Part shown: positions 8,131 to 17,507 of the stretch, piece by piece | How the letters are laid out: every line of letters begins with the position of its first letter | Position numbering within the stretch: position 1 is the first letter of the stretch | From: an uncultured Pelagibacteraceae bacterium | GTDB lineage: Bacteria > Pseudomonadota > Alphaproteobacteria > Pelagibacterales > Pelagibacteraceae | Assembly: GCA_902597055.1 (NCBI GenBank) | Contig: CACJWG010000002.1 | Coordinates: 26,962-90,961 of the forward strand | DNA: 64,000 bases | Direction of reading: 5' to 3' | Notes under the pieces: generated by a model | Seen by the model: the letters and a program-made list of their open reading frames with translations, nothing else | Told to the model about the DNA's origin: nothing | The model's database searches: none | Translations under genes and position numbers: made by a program

Positions 8131-9460
8131 TAAATTTTTTACTTTCTTTTTCTAGCCAATTAGCAACACCTAAAAATCTTTGATCATCATATTTGTCACC
8201 AATTAACTGAAGTCCTAATGGTAAATTATTTTCTCCCTGAAGTAAAGGAAGAGAAATTGCAGGTGTGTGCATATAAGACCAAACTCTGTTGAAATCAGCA
8301 CTTCCAGTGCTTTTCAAACCTTTATCAGCCACACCCGTGCTACATGGACTTAATACTCCATGATAGTCCTCAAAAACTTCTTTATATGACTCATAACTTC
8401 TGCTCATAAAATCAACTGCATCGAGATATTCTTTTGCTGAATGTTTCATTCCTCGAGAAATTGCCGTTTGCATTTCTTTTGAAAGTTTATTTTTAGATTT
8501 CTTATAATAAACTTGAAAATTATTTGCTAAATCAGTTTCATGAATAATCCGATGGTATTTATCAATATCTTTAAAATAAGAGGGTGTATCAAATACTTCT
8601 ATATTTTTTTTAAAAGATTTTATAAAAAATTCAAAAGACTCTCTCGATTTTTTATCAATTTTTTTCCAACTTTCAGTTTTATAAAATATAAATTTTGGAT
8701 CAAACATTGGGCCTTTTTTACATTCCTCCAACATAAATTCGGATGAATAATGAATAGTTGCTTTATCGTATGAGTCTTTTTTAATTAAAACTTTAGCTAA
8801 TAAAGCAACATCTTCTACAGTTTTTCCAAAAACTCCAATATGGTCCAAATGATAGGATGTTCTTAAAACTCCATTTCGTGAAATTAAACCATAACTTGGT
8901 TTATAACCCACTACCCCACAGTAAGATGCAGGTCTTATTACCGAACCTCCAGTTTGTGATCCAATTGATAGTGGTGCCATGTGGGATGCTATAACAGCAG
9001 CAGAACCACTTGAGGATCCACCTGGTGTTCTAGAATAATCATGAGGGTTTCTAGTTTCTGGAGGAGCAAGAAATGCTAGTTCCGATGTATTAGTTTTACC
9101 CATTATAAGGGCTCCAGCAGATTTTAATAAGTCTACTATTTCAGCATTTTGAGACTCGGTTTTACCTTTTCTTAAAACAGTTCCACATTCAGTTGGCATA
9201 TCGTAGGTTCCAATTATATCTTTAAGTGCTACTGGAATGCCATGAAGAGGTCCAACCGACTTTCCAGATCTTCTATGCTCATCCGCCTCTTCAGCTTTTT
9301 CTAAAAGAAGTTTTTTATCAAAATGAGCCCATGCCTTTACATCTTTTTCAAATTTATTTATTTGCTCAATATATGATTTACATAAATCAACAGAGTTTAA
9401 ATCTGAATTTCTAATTTTTTCCGCAATTTCGGAAACTGATAATGTAAAGATATTGGACAT
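8123..9460 (-). CDS. Amidase signature family hydrolase
   Basis: A GatA-like amidase of 445 residues. The Ser-cisSer-Lys triad is visible: K80 in PVALKDIIG, S149 in PGGSSSGSA and S173 in SQTGGSVIRP, with the spacing of malonamidase and FAAH. Such enzymes hydrolyse amides, ureas or the Gln used by GatCAB. No gatB or gatC is adjacent, so it is more likely a stand-alone amidase than the tRNA amidotransferase subunit. It lies 5 bases downstream of the TRAP permease gene, which hints at a link to imported nitrogenous substrates, though this is weak. Confidence 0.85.
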   Translation of the reverse strand: MSNIFTLSVSEIAEKIRNSDLNSVDLCKSYIEQINKFEKDVKAWAHFDKKLLLEKAEEADEHRRSGKSVGPLHGIPVALKDIIGTYDMPTECGTVLRKGKTESQNAEIVDLLKSAGALIMGKTNTSELAFLAPPETRNPHDYSRTPGGSSSGSAAVIASHMAPLSIGSQTGGSVIRPASYCGVVGYKPSYGLISRNGVLRTSYHLDHIGVFGKTVEDVALLAKVLIKKDSYDKATIHYSSEFMLEECKKGPMFDPKFIFYKTESWKKIDKKSRESFEFFIKSFKKNIEVFDTPSYFKDIDKYHRIIHETDLANNFQVYYKKSKNKLSKEMQTAISRGMKHSAKEYLDAVDFMSRSYESYKEVFEDYHGVLSPCSTGVADKGLKSTGSADFNRVWSYMHTPAISLPLLQGENNLPLGLQLIGDKYDDQRFLGVANWLEKESKKFNE

Positions 9461-9465
9461 TAAAT

Positions 9466-10827
9466 TTACTCTGCAAATAAAACATCAGGTAGCCATAAAG
9501 CTATACCAGGAAATATGTACATCAAAACCATTGCAAGAATTACTATTGCTAAGAAAGGCATTATTCCAGTGAATATTTGCATAAGCTCTACATTTCTACT
9601 CTGAACACCTTTTAAGTAATAAGCAGACATTGCCATTGGTGGTGTTAAAAAAGAAGTTTGTAAATTTAAAGCAATTAGCATTGCAAAGAAGTAAGGATTT
9701 ACCCCGAAAAACTCAACAAGTGGCAAGAATATTGGAACAAAAATAATTAAGATTTCTGTCCATTCAAGAGGCCATCCTAACAAGAAGATTATTATTTGGG
9801 TAATTACTAAAAATTGCCATGGTTGAATATCCATTGCCTTGAAAAAAGTTTCAAAAACCTCGTGTCCTCCAAGGTATGAAAACACAGAAGCGAAGGTCCA
9901 TGAACCCACAAATAACCACATTATCATCGCACTTGTTTTTGCAGTTAGAAAAACTGACTCTTTAAAATTTTTCCATTTTAAAGATTTATAAAAATATGAA
10001 AGTACTAAAGCTCCAAAAGCACCAACTGCAGCAGCCTCAGCTGGAGTGGCAAGTCCTGCCAAAATTGTACCGAGTACTAAAATTATCAAAGAAAATAATG
10101 GAACAAAAGATACTAAAACCTCTTTTAAAATTTCCGCTCTAGGAGGTATTTCCTCAGCGGCAGGTCTAGGTGCTAAAGATGGATTGAAATATGCTCTTAT
10201 GATTACATAAAGAATGTACAATCCAGCTAACATTAAGCCTGGAAATATTGCAGCTGCAAAAAGTCTTAAAGGCGACAGCTGAGCTATAACAGCGTAAACA
10301 ATCAACATAATGCTTGGTGGAATTAGTATTCCTAAACAACCTCCAGAACAAATCACACCTGATGCAAATTTTTTATCATACCCAGCTCTTATCATTGCCG
10401 GCCAAGCTAGAAGTCCCATTAAAGTTACAACAGCACCAATTATACCTGTTGCTGTCGAAAATAAAGCACAAGTTACAAGTGCTGCAACAGCCATTGATGC
10501 TGGCAGTCGATGAGATGCTAATCTTATCGCAAAAAATAATTTTGCTACAATTCCTGCTCTTTCAACGAGATAACCCATAAAAAGAAACAAGGGGACTGCA
10601 GTTAAAACGGTGTTATCCATTATTGTATAAGTATTTTGAACTAATAAAGAAAATATCCGATTATCGAGTAAATGATCCATCCTACTTGGATCAAAGTAAG
10701 CATAATAACCAAATCCAACTCCCATCGCTAATAAAGTGAATGCAATTGGAAAACCTAGTAAGACAGCAAATAGAAATAAGCTCATCATTAAAATTGCTAT
10801 CTCAGGATTTGTAAGTTCAAATAACAT
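9466..10827 (-). CDS. dctM: TRAP transporter large permease (DctM type)
   Basis: DctM forms the substrate channel of a TRAP transporter, a Na+- or H+-driven importer of organic acids fed by a periplasmic binding protein. The 453-residue protein has 12 or more hydrophobic segments and family signatures such as GGCLGILIPPSIMLIVYA and ATPAEAAAVGAFGAL. It overlaps dctQ by 11 bases. The binding-protein gene is immediately upstream of dctQ. Confidence 0.94.
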   Translation of the reverse strand: MLFELTNPEIAILMMSLFLFAVLLGFPIAFTLLAMGVGFGYYAYFDPSRMDHLLDNRIFSLLVQNTYTIMDNTVLTAVPLFLFMGYLVERAGIVAKLFFAIRLASHRLPASMAVAALVTCALFSTATGIIGAVVTLMGLLAWPAMIRAGYDKKFASGVICSGGCLGILIPPSIMLIVYAVIAQLSPLRLFAAAIFPGLMLAGLYILYVIIRAYFNPSLAPRPAAEEIPPRAEILKEVLVSFVPLFSLIILVLGTILAGLATPAEAAAVGAFGALVLSYFYKSLKWKNFKESVFLTAKTSAMIMWLFVGSWTFASVFSYLGGHEVFETFFKAMDIQPWQFLVITQIIIFLLGWPLEWTEILIIFVPIFLPLVEFFGVNPYFFAMLIALNLQTSFLTPPMAMSAYYLKGVQSRNVELMQIFTGIMPFLAIVILAMVLMYIFPGIALWLPDVLFAE

Positions 10828-11404
10828 CTGCTTGATCGTCCTTTTGTGAAGTTCTCATTAATACTTTTTCTGTTTCTTCAGCGTCTGCTGATAATCTTTC
10901 TGGCCAGTGACCTGTTTTAATACATATAATCGCTCTACACACTTCGCTGATACCCTGAATTGCTAATAACAATCCAGACAAAGGTATTATAGATTTTGCC
11001 ATATAAATTTGTATTTGTGCTGGACTATTCCAGCTAGTTTCTTTTATTTTCCAAGCCAATGCTGCATATTCATATCCGTAAAATACTAAAGCTAAAATAC
11101 CTGGAAAGAAAAAAATAAAATATAAAACTAAATCAATCCAACCTTGAACTCTTGTTGGAAATAATCTGTAAATAACATCTCCTCTAACGTGCGCTTCAGT
11201 TGATAAACAATAAGCGCCTGCCATCATGAAAATTGCTCCATACATTTGCAAACTAAAATCAAAATTCCATAAAGTTGGGCTGTTAAAAGCATAGGCCATT
11301 ATTACTTCATAACACGTTCCACCCATTAAAATTACTATGCACCATGAAAAAGCTTTTCCCATTGATGCACTTAAAGTGTCTGCAAATTTTATGAAAGATT
11401 TCAT
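10817..11404 (-). CDS. dctQ: TRAP transporter small permease (DctQ type)
   Basis: DctQ is the four-helix small membrane subunit that pairs with DctM. The 195-residue sequence has four hydrophobic segments and a conserved stretch SLQMYGAIFMMAGAYCLSTEAHVRGDV, shown here only as a landmark split around QMYGAIFMM and HVRGDV, typical of the family. It is preceded by a terminator that separates it from the periplasmic binding-protein gene, so its expression probably depends on read-through. Confidence 0.92.
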   Translation of the reverse strand: MKSFIKFADTLSASMGKAFSWCIVILMGGTCYEVIMAYAFNSPTLWNFDFSLQMYGAIFMMAGAYCLSTEAHVRGDVIYRLFPTRVQGWIDLVLYFIFFFPGILALVFYGYEYAALAWKIKETSWNSPAQIQIYMAKSIIPLSGLLLAIQGISEVCRAIICIKTGHWPERLSADAEETEKVLMRTSQKDDQADVI

Positions 11405-11442
11405 AGTACTACTTTATGTTAAATTCTACCTATTAATCAAAC

Positions 11443-11470
11443 AAAAAAAAGGGGGCCAAAGGGCCCCCTT
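11443..11470 (-). terminator. Rho-independent terminator between dctP and dctQM
   Basis: Read on the minus strand, GGGGGCC-CTTT-GGCCCCC (11467-11450 region) is a perfect 7-bp G+C stem followed directly by eight T residues. It lies after the dctP stop and before dctQ. It should end most transcripts after the binding-protein gene and let a minority continue into the permeases. Confidence 0.9.
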
Positions 11471-11490
11471 AATTTAATTAAGATAAATCT

Positions 11491-12645
11491 TTAGATTTTA
11501 ACTTTTCCTAAAGGTCCGAACTCATTTTCATAAGCTAGTCTGTAATTAGGCTGATTCATCAGCAAGTACTTCATTACTCTCTTAGCATATGCTTTTTGAG
11601 AATCGACGATTTTCTTAAAGAAAGCATCTTTCTTATTGAAATCACCGATAACTTTATCCCAACCTTTTAATTGTTGAGCTAAAATTTCATCAGACGTTTG
11701 GTAAACGTTTACTTTATGTTGGTTCATTAGTTTAGATAAATCTGCTGAATATCTTACTAATGCTTTAAAGTAGTTATCTGTGTTCGCAGCATAAGCAGCA
11801 TTTTTCAATATTGCTTGGTTTGCTGGAGACAGACCGTTAAACGTTTTATTGTTAATTGGTATTTCAAACATCTCTTGTGATTGGTGGAAGCTTCCTAAGT
11901 GATAATGCTTAGAAACATCTTGCATACCAAACTGAGAGTCTGAAGTTGGGTTGTTAAACTCAGCTGCTTCAATCAAACCAGTCTTCATAGCTGGCTGGAT
12001 TTCACCACCTGGTAACTGTCTTACGACCATTCCCATTGCAGTAAGAACGTTAGTAGCAAGACCAACTGTTCTGTACTTCATACCTTTAACATCAGATACT
12101 TTTGTTACGTTCTTTTTAAACCAACCGAAAGGTTGAGCTGGCATAGGCATATGGAAAACACCTGTGTAGTCGAAACCTACTTTTCTTAAAGTTTCTTCAT
12201 ACAGTTTTCTTCCTCCACCGTACTCCATCCATCCCATAACTTCTTGAGATGACATTCCGTATGATGGTCCAGTTCCGAATAAAGATGCGGCTGGATTTTT
12301 ACCATACCAATAAGCAGTTACCCAGTGTCCCATATCAACAGCACCTGAGCTTACAGCTTGACCGATCTCACTAGTCTTTACAACTGCTCCAACTGGTTGA
12401 AGATCGATTTTTAAAGAACCGCCAGACATGTCGCTAACCATTTTGCAATAGTCTCCTGCCATTTCAAAAAAGATGTTAGCACCACTTGGCCAAGCAGCTT
12501 GCATTTTTAGAGTTTGTGGAGCTCCGAATGCAATGTTTGGCATTGCTACCGCTGCTGTTGCTGCTGCACCAGTTGCTGCCGCTGCCTTAAAGAACTTACG
12601 TCTTGAAGGAATTTTTCCCTTCAACGATTTTTTTTCTTTAATCAT
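11491..12645 (-). CDS. dctP: TRAP transporter periplasmic substrate-binding protein
   Basis: This 384-residue DctP-family protein begins with a twin-arginine signal (SRRKFFKAAAATGAAATAAV, cleavage likely near AFGA), so it is probably exported folded through Tat. The conserved arginine that binds the substrate carboxylate is expected in GMKYRTVG. The overall sequence (AEFNNPTSD region) resembles the 2-oxoacid-binding subgroup (TakP-like). The neighbouring genes for lactate/glycolate-type oxidases support a small 2-oxo or 2-hydroxy acid ligand, which is an inference. Its codons are less A+T-skewed than neighbours, as expected for an abundant protein. A GAGGAG ribosome site precedes the ATG. Confidence 0.93.
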   Translation of the reverse strand: MIKEKKSLKGKIPSRRKFFKAAAATGAAATAAVAMPNIAFGAPQTLKMQAAWPSGANIFFEMAGDYCKMVSDMSGGSLKIDLQPVGAVVKTSEIGQAVSSGAVDMGHWVTAYWYGKNPAASLFGTGPSYGMSSQEVMGWMEYGGGRKLYEETLRKVGFDYTGVFHMPMPAQPFGWFKKNVTKVSDVKGMKYRTVGLATNVLTAMGMVVRQLPGGEIQPAMKTGLIEAAEFNNPTSDSQFGMQDVSKHYHLGSFHQSQEMFEIPINNKTFNGLSPANQAILKNAAYAANTDNYFKALVRYSADLSKLMNQHKVNVYQTSDEILAQQLKGWDKVIGDFNKKDAFFKKIVDSQKAYAKRVMKYLLMNQPNYRLAYENEFGPLGKVKI

Positions 12646-12661
12646 TATTTTCTCCTCTTAT

Positions 12662-12677
12662 TAAGTTAATTAACTTA
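12662..12677. promoter_or_regulatory. 16-bp perfect palindrome upstream of dctP, putative operator
   Basis: TAAGTTAATTAACTTA is a perfect palindrome 17 bases before the dctP start codon and just upstream of its ribosome site. Its position fits a repressor site or a leader element. AT-rich DNA yields chance palindromes, so confidence is limited. Confidence 0.4.
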
Positions 12678-12765
12678 CAACTATTTAAGCACAATAATGA
12701 AAGAGAGTCCTAGTGTTAATTCGCGCTCAGGTAATTTATTTACAACTTTAAGTGGTATTATTTTA

Positions 12766-13719
12766 TTAATTTACTTTATTTTTGCACGAACCTGTCTCAA
12801 AAAATTCACTGATATTATCTATCGCTAAATTTGCCATTGCAGTTCTCGTTTCTTTCGTAGCACTTCCTAAATGGGGAAGAATAAAAGCACTTTTGTGTTT
12901 TAAATAACCAGGATTTAGATTTGGTTCATTTTTATAAACATCTAATCCAACTGCGTAAACTTTTCTTCTATTTAATGCATCAATTAAAGCTTCATCATCT
13001 ACGATATCTCCCCTTGCAACATTGGTGACAACTGCGCCTTTTGGTAAAAGCTCTAAACTATCCTTATTAATTAAATTAATTGTTTCTTTTGAAGCTGGAC
13101 AACAAACTGAAAGTACATCTGAAACAGACAACAAGCTTTCTAATTTTTCATGATAGATGGCCCCTTGCTCTTTCTCAGAATTTAATTTTGATCTGTTATG
13201 ATAATGAATAATCATTCCTAAAGATTTTGCGATTTTAGCAATTTTTTGACCAATTCTTCCCATTCCCAAAATACCCAATCTTGATCCTGTCAGCTGTTTT
13301 CCAATCAAGTAGTCTGCTGACCACTTCCAATCTCCAGCTCTTGCTCCCTCTATGCCCTCTGAAGCTCTTCTGCATGCCCCAAGAATTAAAAGAATGCCTA
13401 TTTCTGCTGTAGCATCTGTCAAAACTTCTGGTGTATTTGTAACGGTAATATTTCTTTTTTTTGCAGCATCAAGGTCAATATTACCAAATCCAACAGCAAA
13501 GTTGGAAAGAATTTTCACACTTTCCGGTAACAAATTTATAGTTTCTTTGTCTAATTTATCAGTCAATGCAGAAAGAATACCATCACAACCTTGGCTCATT
13601 TCTATTAATTTTTTTTGAGAATATAATTCATCATTTGAATTTAGTTTCACATCATAAAGTTTTTTTAATTTTTCCTCATTCGAGTCAAGTAATTTTCTAG
13701 TAACTAATATTTTTTTCAT
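12766..13719 (-). CDS. D-2-hydroxyacid dehydrogenase (glyoxylate/hydroxypyruvate reductase type)
   Basis: An NAD(P)-dependent D-isomer-specific 2-hydroxyacid dehydrogenase of 317 residues. The nucleotide-binding GILGMGRIGQKIAK is near residue 148. The catalytic Arg is in VARGDIVDD, the Glu in DVYKNEP and the His in LPHLGSAT. Family members reduce glyoxylate, hydroxypyruvate or 2-oxoacids. It lies 7 bases downstream of a FAD-linked D-lactate/glycolate-type oxidase, so the two may act on the same acid pool in opposite directions. Exact substrate is not determinable. Confidence 0.88.
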   Translation of the reverse strand: MKKILVTRKLLDSNEEKLKKLYDVKLNSNDELYSQKKLIEMSQGCDGILSALTDKLDKETINLLPESVKILSNFAVGFGNIDLDAAKKRNITVTNTPEVLTDATAEIGILLILGACRRASEGIEGARAGDWKWSADYLIGKQLTGSRLGILGMGRIGQKIAKIAKSLGMIIHYHNRSKLNSEKEQGAIYHEKLESLLSVSDVLSVCCPASKETINLINKDSLELLPKGAVVTNVARGDIVDDEALIDALNRRKVYAVGLDVYKNEPNLNPGYLKHKSAFILPHLGSATKETRTAMANLAIDNISEFFETGSCKNKVN

Positions 13720-13726
13720 AGTTTAA

Positions 13727-15100
13727 CTAATTAAGGTCAAAAATTTTACCAGGATTCATTATGTTGTTTGGATCCATAGTTCTTTTAATTAATTTCATTG
13801 TTGGAAGATTATCCGCGTGTTCTTTTTTAAGATACTCTTTTTTATGTAATCCCACTCCGTGCTCACCGGTAATTGTTCCCTCAAGTTCTAATGTTTTCTC
13901 AATTAAAATGTCACTGAATTTTCTTATCTTTTCGTAAGTTTCTTTTTTTTCAGGATTGTAAGGGAGTAAAACATGAAAATTTCCATCTCCTAAGTGACCT
14001 ACCATTGGGGCTCTTAATCCAAATTTTTTAACCTCTTCTTCCGCGAATTTTACACATTCAGTTATTTTTGAGATTGGCAAACAAACATCTGTTGAATAAA
14101 CCCTACCATTATCTATTAAAGCTTTAACTGAATAATATACATCCCATCTTGCTTTCCATAATTTATTTCTTTCCTCTAAACTTTTTGCCCACTTGAATGA
14201 ACTTCCATTATTATTTTTTGATAATTCTTCCACTATTTTGATAGATTCTTTATTTGATACCTCTGAACCGTGAAATTCAAAAAATAATGTTGGGAGCGCT
14301 TTAACATCCTCCAATTTTGAATAATTAATACTTATTTCCATTTGATCTTTATTAAGCATCTCAATTCGAGCAATTTGGATACCATATTGAATAACTTCTT
14401 GTGCAGTTTTCACTGCATCTTCTAAAGTTGAAAAATGACAAACAGCACTCATTATACTTTCTGGAATAGGAGATAATCTTAATTGAATTTCAGTTATAAT
14501 TCCTAAAGTACCTTCTGATCCTACAAATAAATTTGTTAAATTATATCCAGCAGAAGTTTTTTTTGTTCTTCCTCCTGTATTCATTATTTCTCCATTAGGA
14601 AGGACAACGGTTAAACCAGTTATAACGGTTTTCATTGTACCGTATTTCACTGCCATTGTTCCAGAAGCAGAAGTTGAAGCCATACCTCCTATTGCGGCGT
14701 TTGCACCAGGGTCAATTGGAAAAAAGACTCCATCCTCTCTTAAATAATCATTTAGTTGTTCTCTTGTTACGCATGCTTGAACTCTGCAGTCAAAATCTTG
14801 GTTATTTACACTCAAAATCTTATTCATTTTTTCTAGCGAAATTGTTATGCCTTTATCATTACCGACTACATTTCCTTCAAGGGACGTACCGGTACCAAAA
14901 GGAACGACCGGTACCTTGTGTTCGTTGCAAAGTTTAAGTATTTTGGACACCTCTTCATTTGTTTCTGGGAAAACTACTGCTTTAGATAAAATCGGATCGT
15001 AAGTATCTTCTCCTCTAGAATAATTTAAGCGTGTAGACTCTGATTGAGAAAATCTGCCATTCAAAATTTTTTTTAATTCTTGTTGAAGAATGGTGTTCAT
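13727..15100 (-). CDS. FAD-linked D-lactate/glycolate dehydrogenase (GlcD/Dld type)
   Basis: A 457-residue PCMH-type flavoprotein. The FAD-binding domain is at the N-terminus (PVVPFGTGTSLEGNVVG near 68, ANAAIGGMASTSASGT near 137, GSEGTLGIITE near 195). The C-terminal oxidase domain ends with GHLGDGNFHVLL and TGEHGVGLHKKEYL. It oxidises a D-2-hydroxyacid such as D-lactate or glycolate and passes electrons to the respiratory chain. No glcE or glcF genes are adjacent, so a single-subunit D-lactate dehydrogenase (LDHD type) is the better guess. It is probably in an operon with the downstream dehydrogenase. Confidence 0.87.
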   Translation of the reverse strand: MNTILQQELKKILNGRFSQSESTRLNYSRGEDTYDPILSKAVVFPETNEEVSKILKLCNEHKVPVVPFGTGTSLEGNVVGNDKGITISLEKMNKILSVNNQDFDCRVQACVTREQLNDYLREDGVFFPIDPGANAAIGGMASTSASGTMAVKYGTMKTVITGLTVVLPNGEIMNTGGRTKKTSAGYNLTNLFVGSEGTLGIITEIQLRLSPIPESIMSAVCHFSTLEDAVKTAQEVIQYGIQIARIEMLNKDQMEISINYSKLEDVKALPTLFFEFHGSEVSNKESIKIVEELSKNNNGSSFKWAKSLEERNKLWKARWDVYYSVKALIDNGRVYSTDVCLPISKITECVKFAEEEVKKFGLRAPMVGHLGDGNFHVLLPYNPEKKETYEKIRKFSDILIEKTLELEGTITGEHGVGLHKKEYLKKEHADNLPTMKLIKRTMDPNNIMNPGKIFDLN

Positions 15101-15143
15101 AAGATTTGATATTATCTAATATTTTTTGGAAATACTATTAAAA

Positions 15144-16307
15144 CTATTTCAGCATTTTTTTGATATTTTCTAATGCTTGAGAAATATTATCTCTTGATGC
15201 AGCAAAACTGAATCTAACATAATTTTGGCAAGTTTCGCCAAAAGCTGATCCAGGAACTATTGCTACTCCAGCTTCATGCATAGCCTTCCTTGCAAATTCA
15301 GCACCGTTCATGCCAGTCCCAATTACTTTTGGAAATGCATAAAAAGCTCCACCTGGTAAGCTACATTCGACACCTGGTAAATCATTTAACCCTTTATGAA
15401 TTAAATCTCTCCTTTGAGTAAATTTTTCCATCATTGCGTTGATCGAATCATCTGGTCCATCTAGTGCAGCAATACCTGCAAACTGAGCTGCAGCATTAAC
15501 ACATGAAACACTATTGATTAATAATTTATTAACGTGCTCGATTAAATGTTGAGGCCAAAAACTCCAACCAAGCCTCCAACCTGTCATAGAATAAGCTTTA
15601 CTCCATCCCTCTAAAACAATTAATCTTTCTCTTAATTCTGGATAATGGAAAAATGATGGCATTTCTTTATTATCAAAAATTTGTCTGCTATAAATTTCGT
15701 CACTTAATATTGTTACGTGAGGATATTTTTTTAAACCATCAGCTAAGAAATCAATATCTTTTTTTTCAACAAAGCTTCCTGTCGGATTGTTTGGATTAAT
15801 TAAGACTAACAATCTAGTTTTGTCAGTAATTAAAGATAATATTTTATCCGGGTTAAATTTTAAATCTTTATCCTCTGTTAAATCATAAGGTACAGATGTT
15901 GAGCCAGTATAATTTATCATCGACTCATATATTGGAAACGCAGGTGTAGGATGTATTATTTCTGCCCCTGGTTCACCAAAACATTGGATAGCATAGCTCA
16001 TAGTAGGTTTTCCACCTGGCATGATGAGAATTCTGTTGAAATCAATATCAACATTGTAACGTCTTTTTATCCACCTTGTGACTGCCTGACGACATTCAGG
16101 AATACCATTTGACATTACATATCCATGATGTCCATCATCAAGTGCTTTCTTTGCTGCTTCAACAACATGTTTTGGAGTTTTAAAATCTGGTTGACCTAAT
16201 CCTAAATGGATCATGGGTTTACCTTGAGCCTCCAATTTTTTTGCCTCTGCAAGGACGGTAAATGCAGACTCAGTTCCCAACCTATCTAGGCTTCTAGCCA
16301 ATTTCAT
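15144..16307 (-). CDS. PLP-dependent aminotransferase class I/II
   Basis: A fold-type I aminotransferase of 387 residues. GLGQPDFKTP is near the N-terminus, NPNNPTGS near residue 174, SDEIYSRQIF near 201, the PLP lysine in EGWSKAYSMTGWRLGW near 234, and the substrate-binding arginine in NYVRFSFAA near 364. It is an aspartate/aromatic-type enzyme by pattern. Set among 2-oxo and 2-hydroxyacid genes it may transaminate glyoxylate, pyruvate or a similar acid, which is an inference from context. Confidence 0.88.
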   Translation of the reverse strand: MKLARSLDRLGTESAFTVLAEAKKLEAQGKPMIHLGLGQPDFKTPKHVVEAAKKALDDGHHGYVMSNGIPECRQAVTRWIKRRYNVDIDFNRILIMPGGKPTMSYAIQCFGEPGAEIIHPTPAFPIYESMINYTGSTSVPYDLTEDKDLKFNPDKILSLITDKTRLLVLINPNNPTGSFVEKKDIDFLADGLKKYPHVTILSDEIYSRQIFDNKEMPSFFHYPELRERLIVLEGWSKAYSMTGWRLGWSFWPQHLIEHVNKLLINSVSCVNAAAQFAGIAALDGPDDSINAMMEKFTQRRDLIHKGLNDLPGVECSLPGGAFYAFPKVIGTGMNGAEFARKAMHEAGVAIVPGSAFGETCQNYVRFSFAASRDNISQALENIKKMLK

Positions 16308-16346
16308 AAAATTATTCTATAAATTAATTTTAAACTATTCAACTCT

Positions 16347-17498
16347 TTATCTTCTAAATCTTAAATTGTTTCTATTGAGATCTGAAATTTTTGTACATCC
16401 CATTAATTTCATATTTCTTTGTAATTCTGCTTTATATTGTCCTAAAGCTCTTTCAACACCTGCTTGACCAGCTGCAGCTAAAGCATAAAGATATAATCTT
16501 CCTCCTGCACAGGCCTTAGCACCAAGAGATAAAGCTTTTAACATATGTGTTCCTCTTTGAAATCCACCCTCACAGATAACATCTAATTTGTCTCCAACTG
16601 CATCTACAATTTCTGCAAGTTGATCGAAAGGTGATCTAGATCCATCAAGTTGTCTTCCCCCGTGGTTCGAAACCATTATGCCTGTACATCCAATATCGAC
16701 AGCCTTTTTTGCGTCTTCTACGCTCATAATTCCTTTTAATGCAAAGTGACCTCCCCATTGAGAACAAAGTTTTTCTGCATCTTTCCAATTCATAGATTGA
16801 TCTAACATAGTAGAAAAATAATTTCCGATTGAAGAATTCGTGCTTGTACCTTCCTTAACGAAATCTTGAAGATGAGGTAATTCAAACTTTCCTTTTGTTA
16901 AGTAGTTAATTCCCCACATTGGTTTAGTGGCAAAACTAAATAAACTTGATAAAGTTAATTTAGGCGGAGATGTAAAACCAGTTCTTAAATCCCTTTCACG
17001 GTTTCCTCCAGTTATAGTATCAACTGTCAAAGCCATAACATCAAACTTTGCAGCTTTTGCTCTTTCCAAACATGAAGTATTTAATCCTCTATCTTTGTGA
17101 AAATAAAATTGAAACATCTTAGGAGTATCTATCATAGACGATATTTCTTCTACACTAACTGTAGCTAAAGCTGAAACTCCAAACATTGTATTAAATTTTT
17201 GTGCCGCCTTTCCTACTGCTCTTTCTCCGTCGTAATGGAAAAGTCTTTGTAATGCTGTTGGTGAACAATAAAAAGGTAGGTCAAGTTTTTTTCCAAATAT
17301 TGTTGTTGATAGATCAACGTTCTCTACACCCCTCAATACATTTGGAACTAAATCAACATCATCAAACGCACTTGTATTTCTTGCGTAAGTGATTTCGTCA
17401 TCTGCAGCCCCATCAATATAGTGAAATATCGGTGAAGGAAGCTTTTTCTTTGCTAGTTTTCTAAAATCACGAAAATTATGACAATTTGAAAGTTTCAT
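16347..17498 (-). CDS. lldD: FMN-dependent L-lactate dehydrogenase / 2-hydroxyacid oxidase
   Basis: A 383-residue alpha-hydroxyacid dehydrogenase. The N-terminus DFRKLAKKKLPSPIFHYIDGA carries the family Tyr (HYIDGAADDE), FMN contacts are in ALTVDTITGGNRERDL, and the catalytic His is in VSNHGGRQLDGSRSP near residue 279. It oxidises L-lactate (or a related L-2-hydroxyacid) to the 2-oxoacid with electrons passed to quinone. It pairs logically with the D-type FAD oxidase two genes downstream and the TRAP importer. Substrate specificity within the family is not fixed by sequence alone. Confidence 0.88.
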   Translation of the reverse strand: MKLSNCHNFRDFRKLAKKKLPSPIFHYIDGAADDEITYARNTSAFDDVDLVPNVLRGVENVDLSTTIFGKKLDLPFYCSPTALQRLFHYDGERAVGKAAQKFNTMFGVSALATVSVEEISSMIDTPKMFQFYFHKDRGLNTSCLERAKAAKFDVMALTVDTITGGNRERDLRTGFTSPPKLTLSSLFSFATKPMWGINYLTKGKFELPHLQDFVKEGTSTNSSIGNYFSTMLDQSMNWKDAEKLCSQWGGHFALKGIMSVEDAKKAVDIGCTGIMVSNHGGRQLDGSRSPFDQLAEIVDAVGDKLDVICEGGFQRGTHMLKALSLGAKACAGGRLYLYALAAAGQAGVERALGQYKAELQRNMKLMGCTKISDLNRNNLRFRR

Positions 17499-17507
17499 AA
17501 GGCTATT

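Noticed and set aside
10310..10580. Overlapping plus-strand frames in the TRAP permease
   Set aside because: They are shadows of dctM, whose helices and motifs are intact on the other strand.
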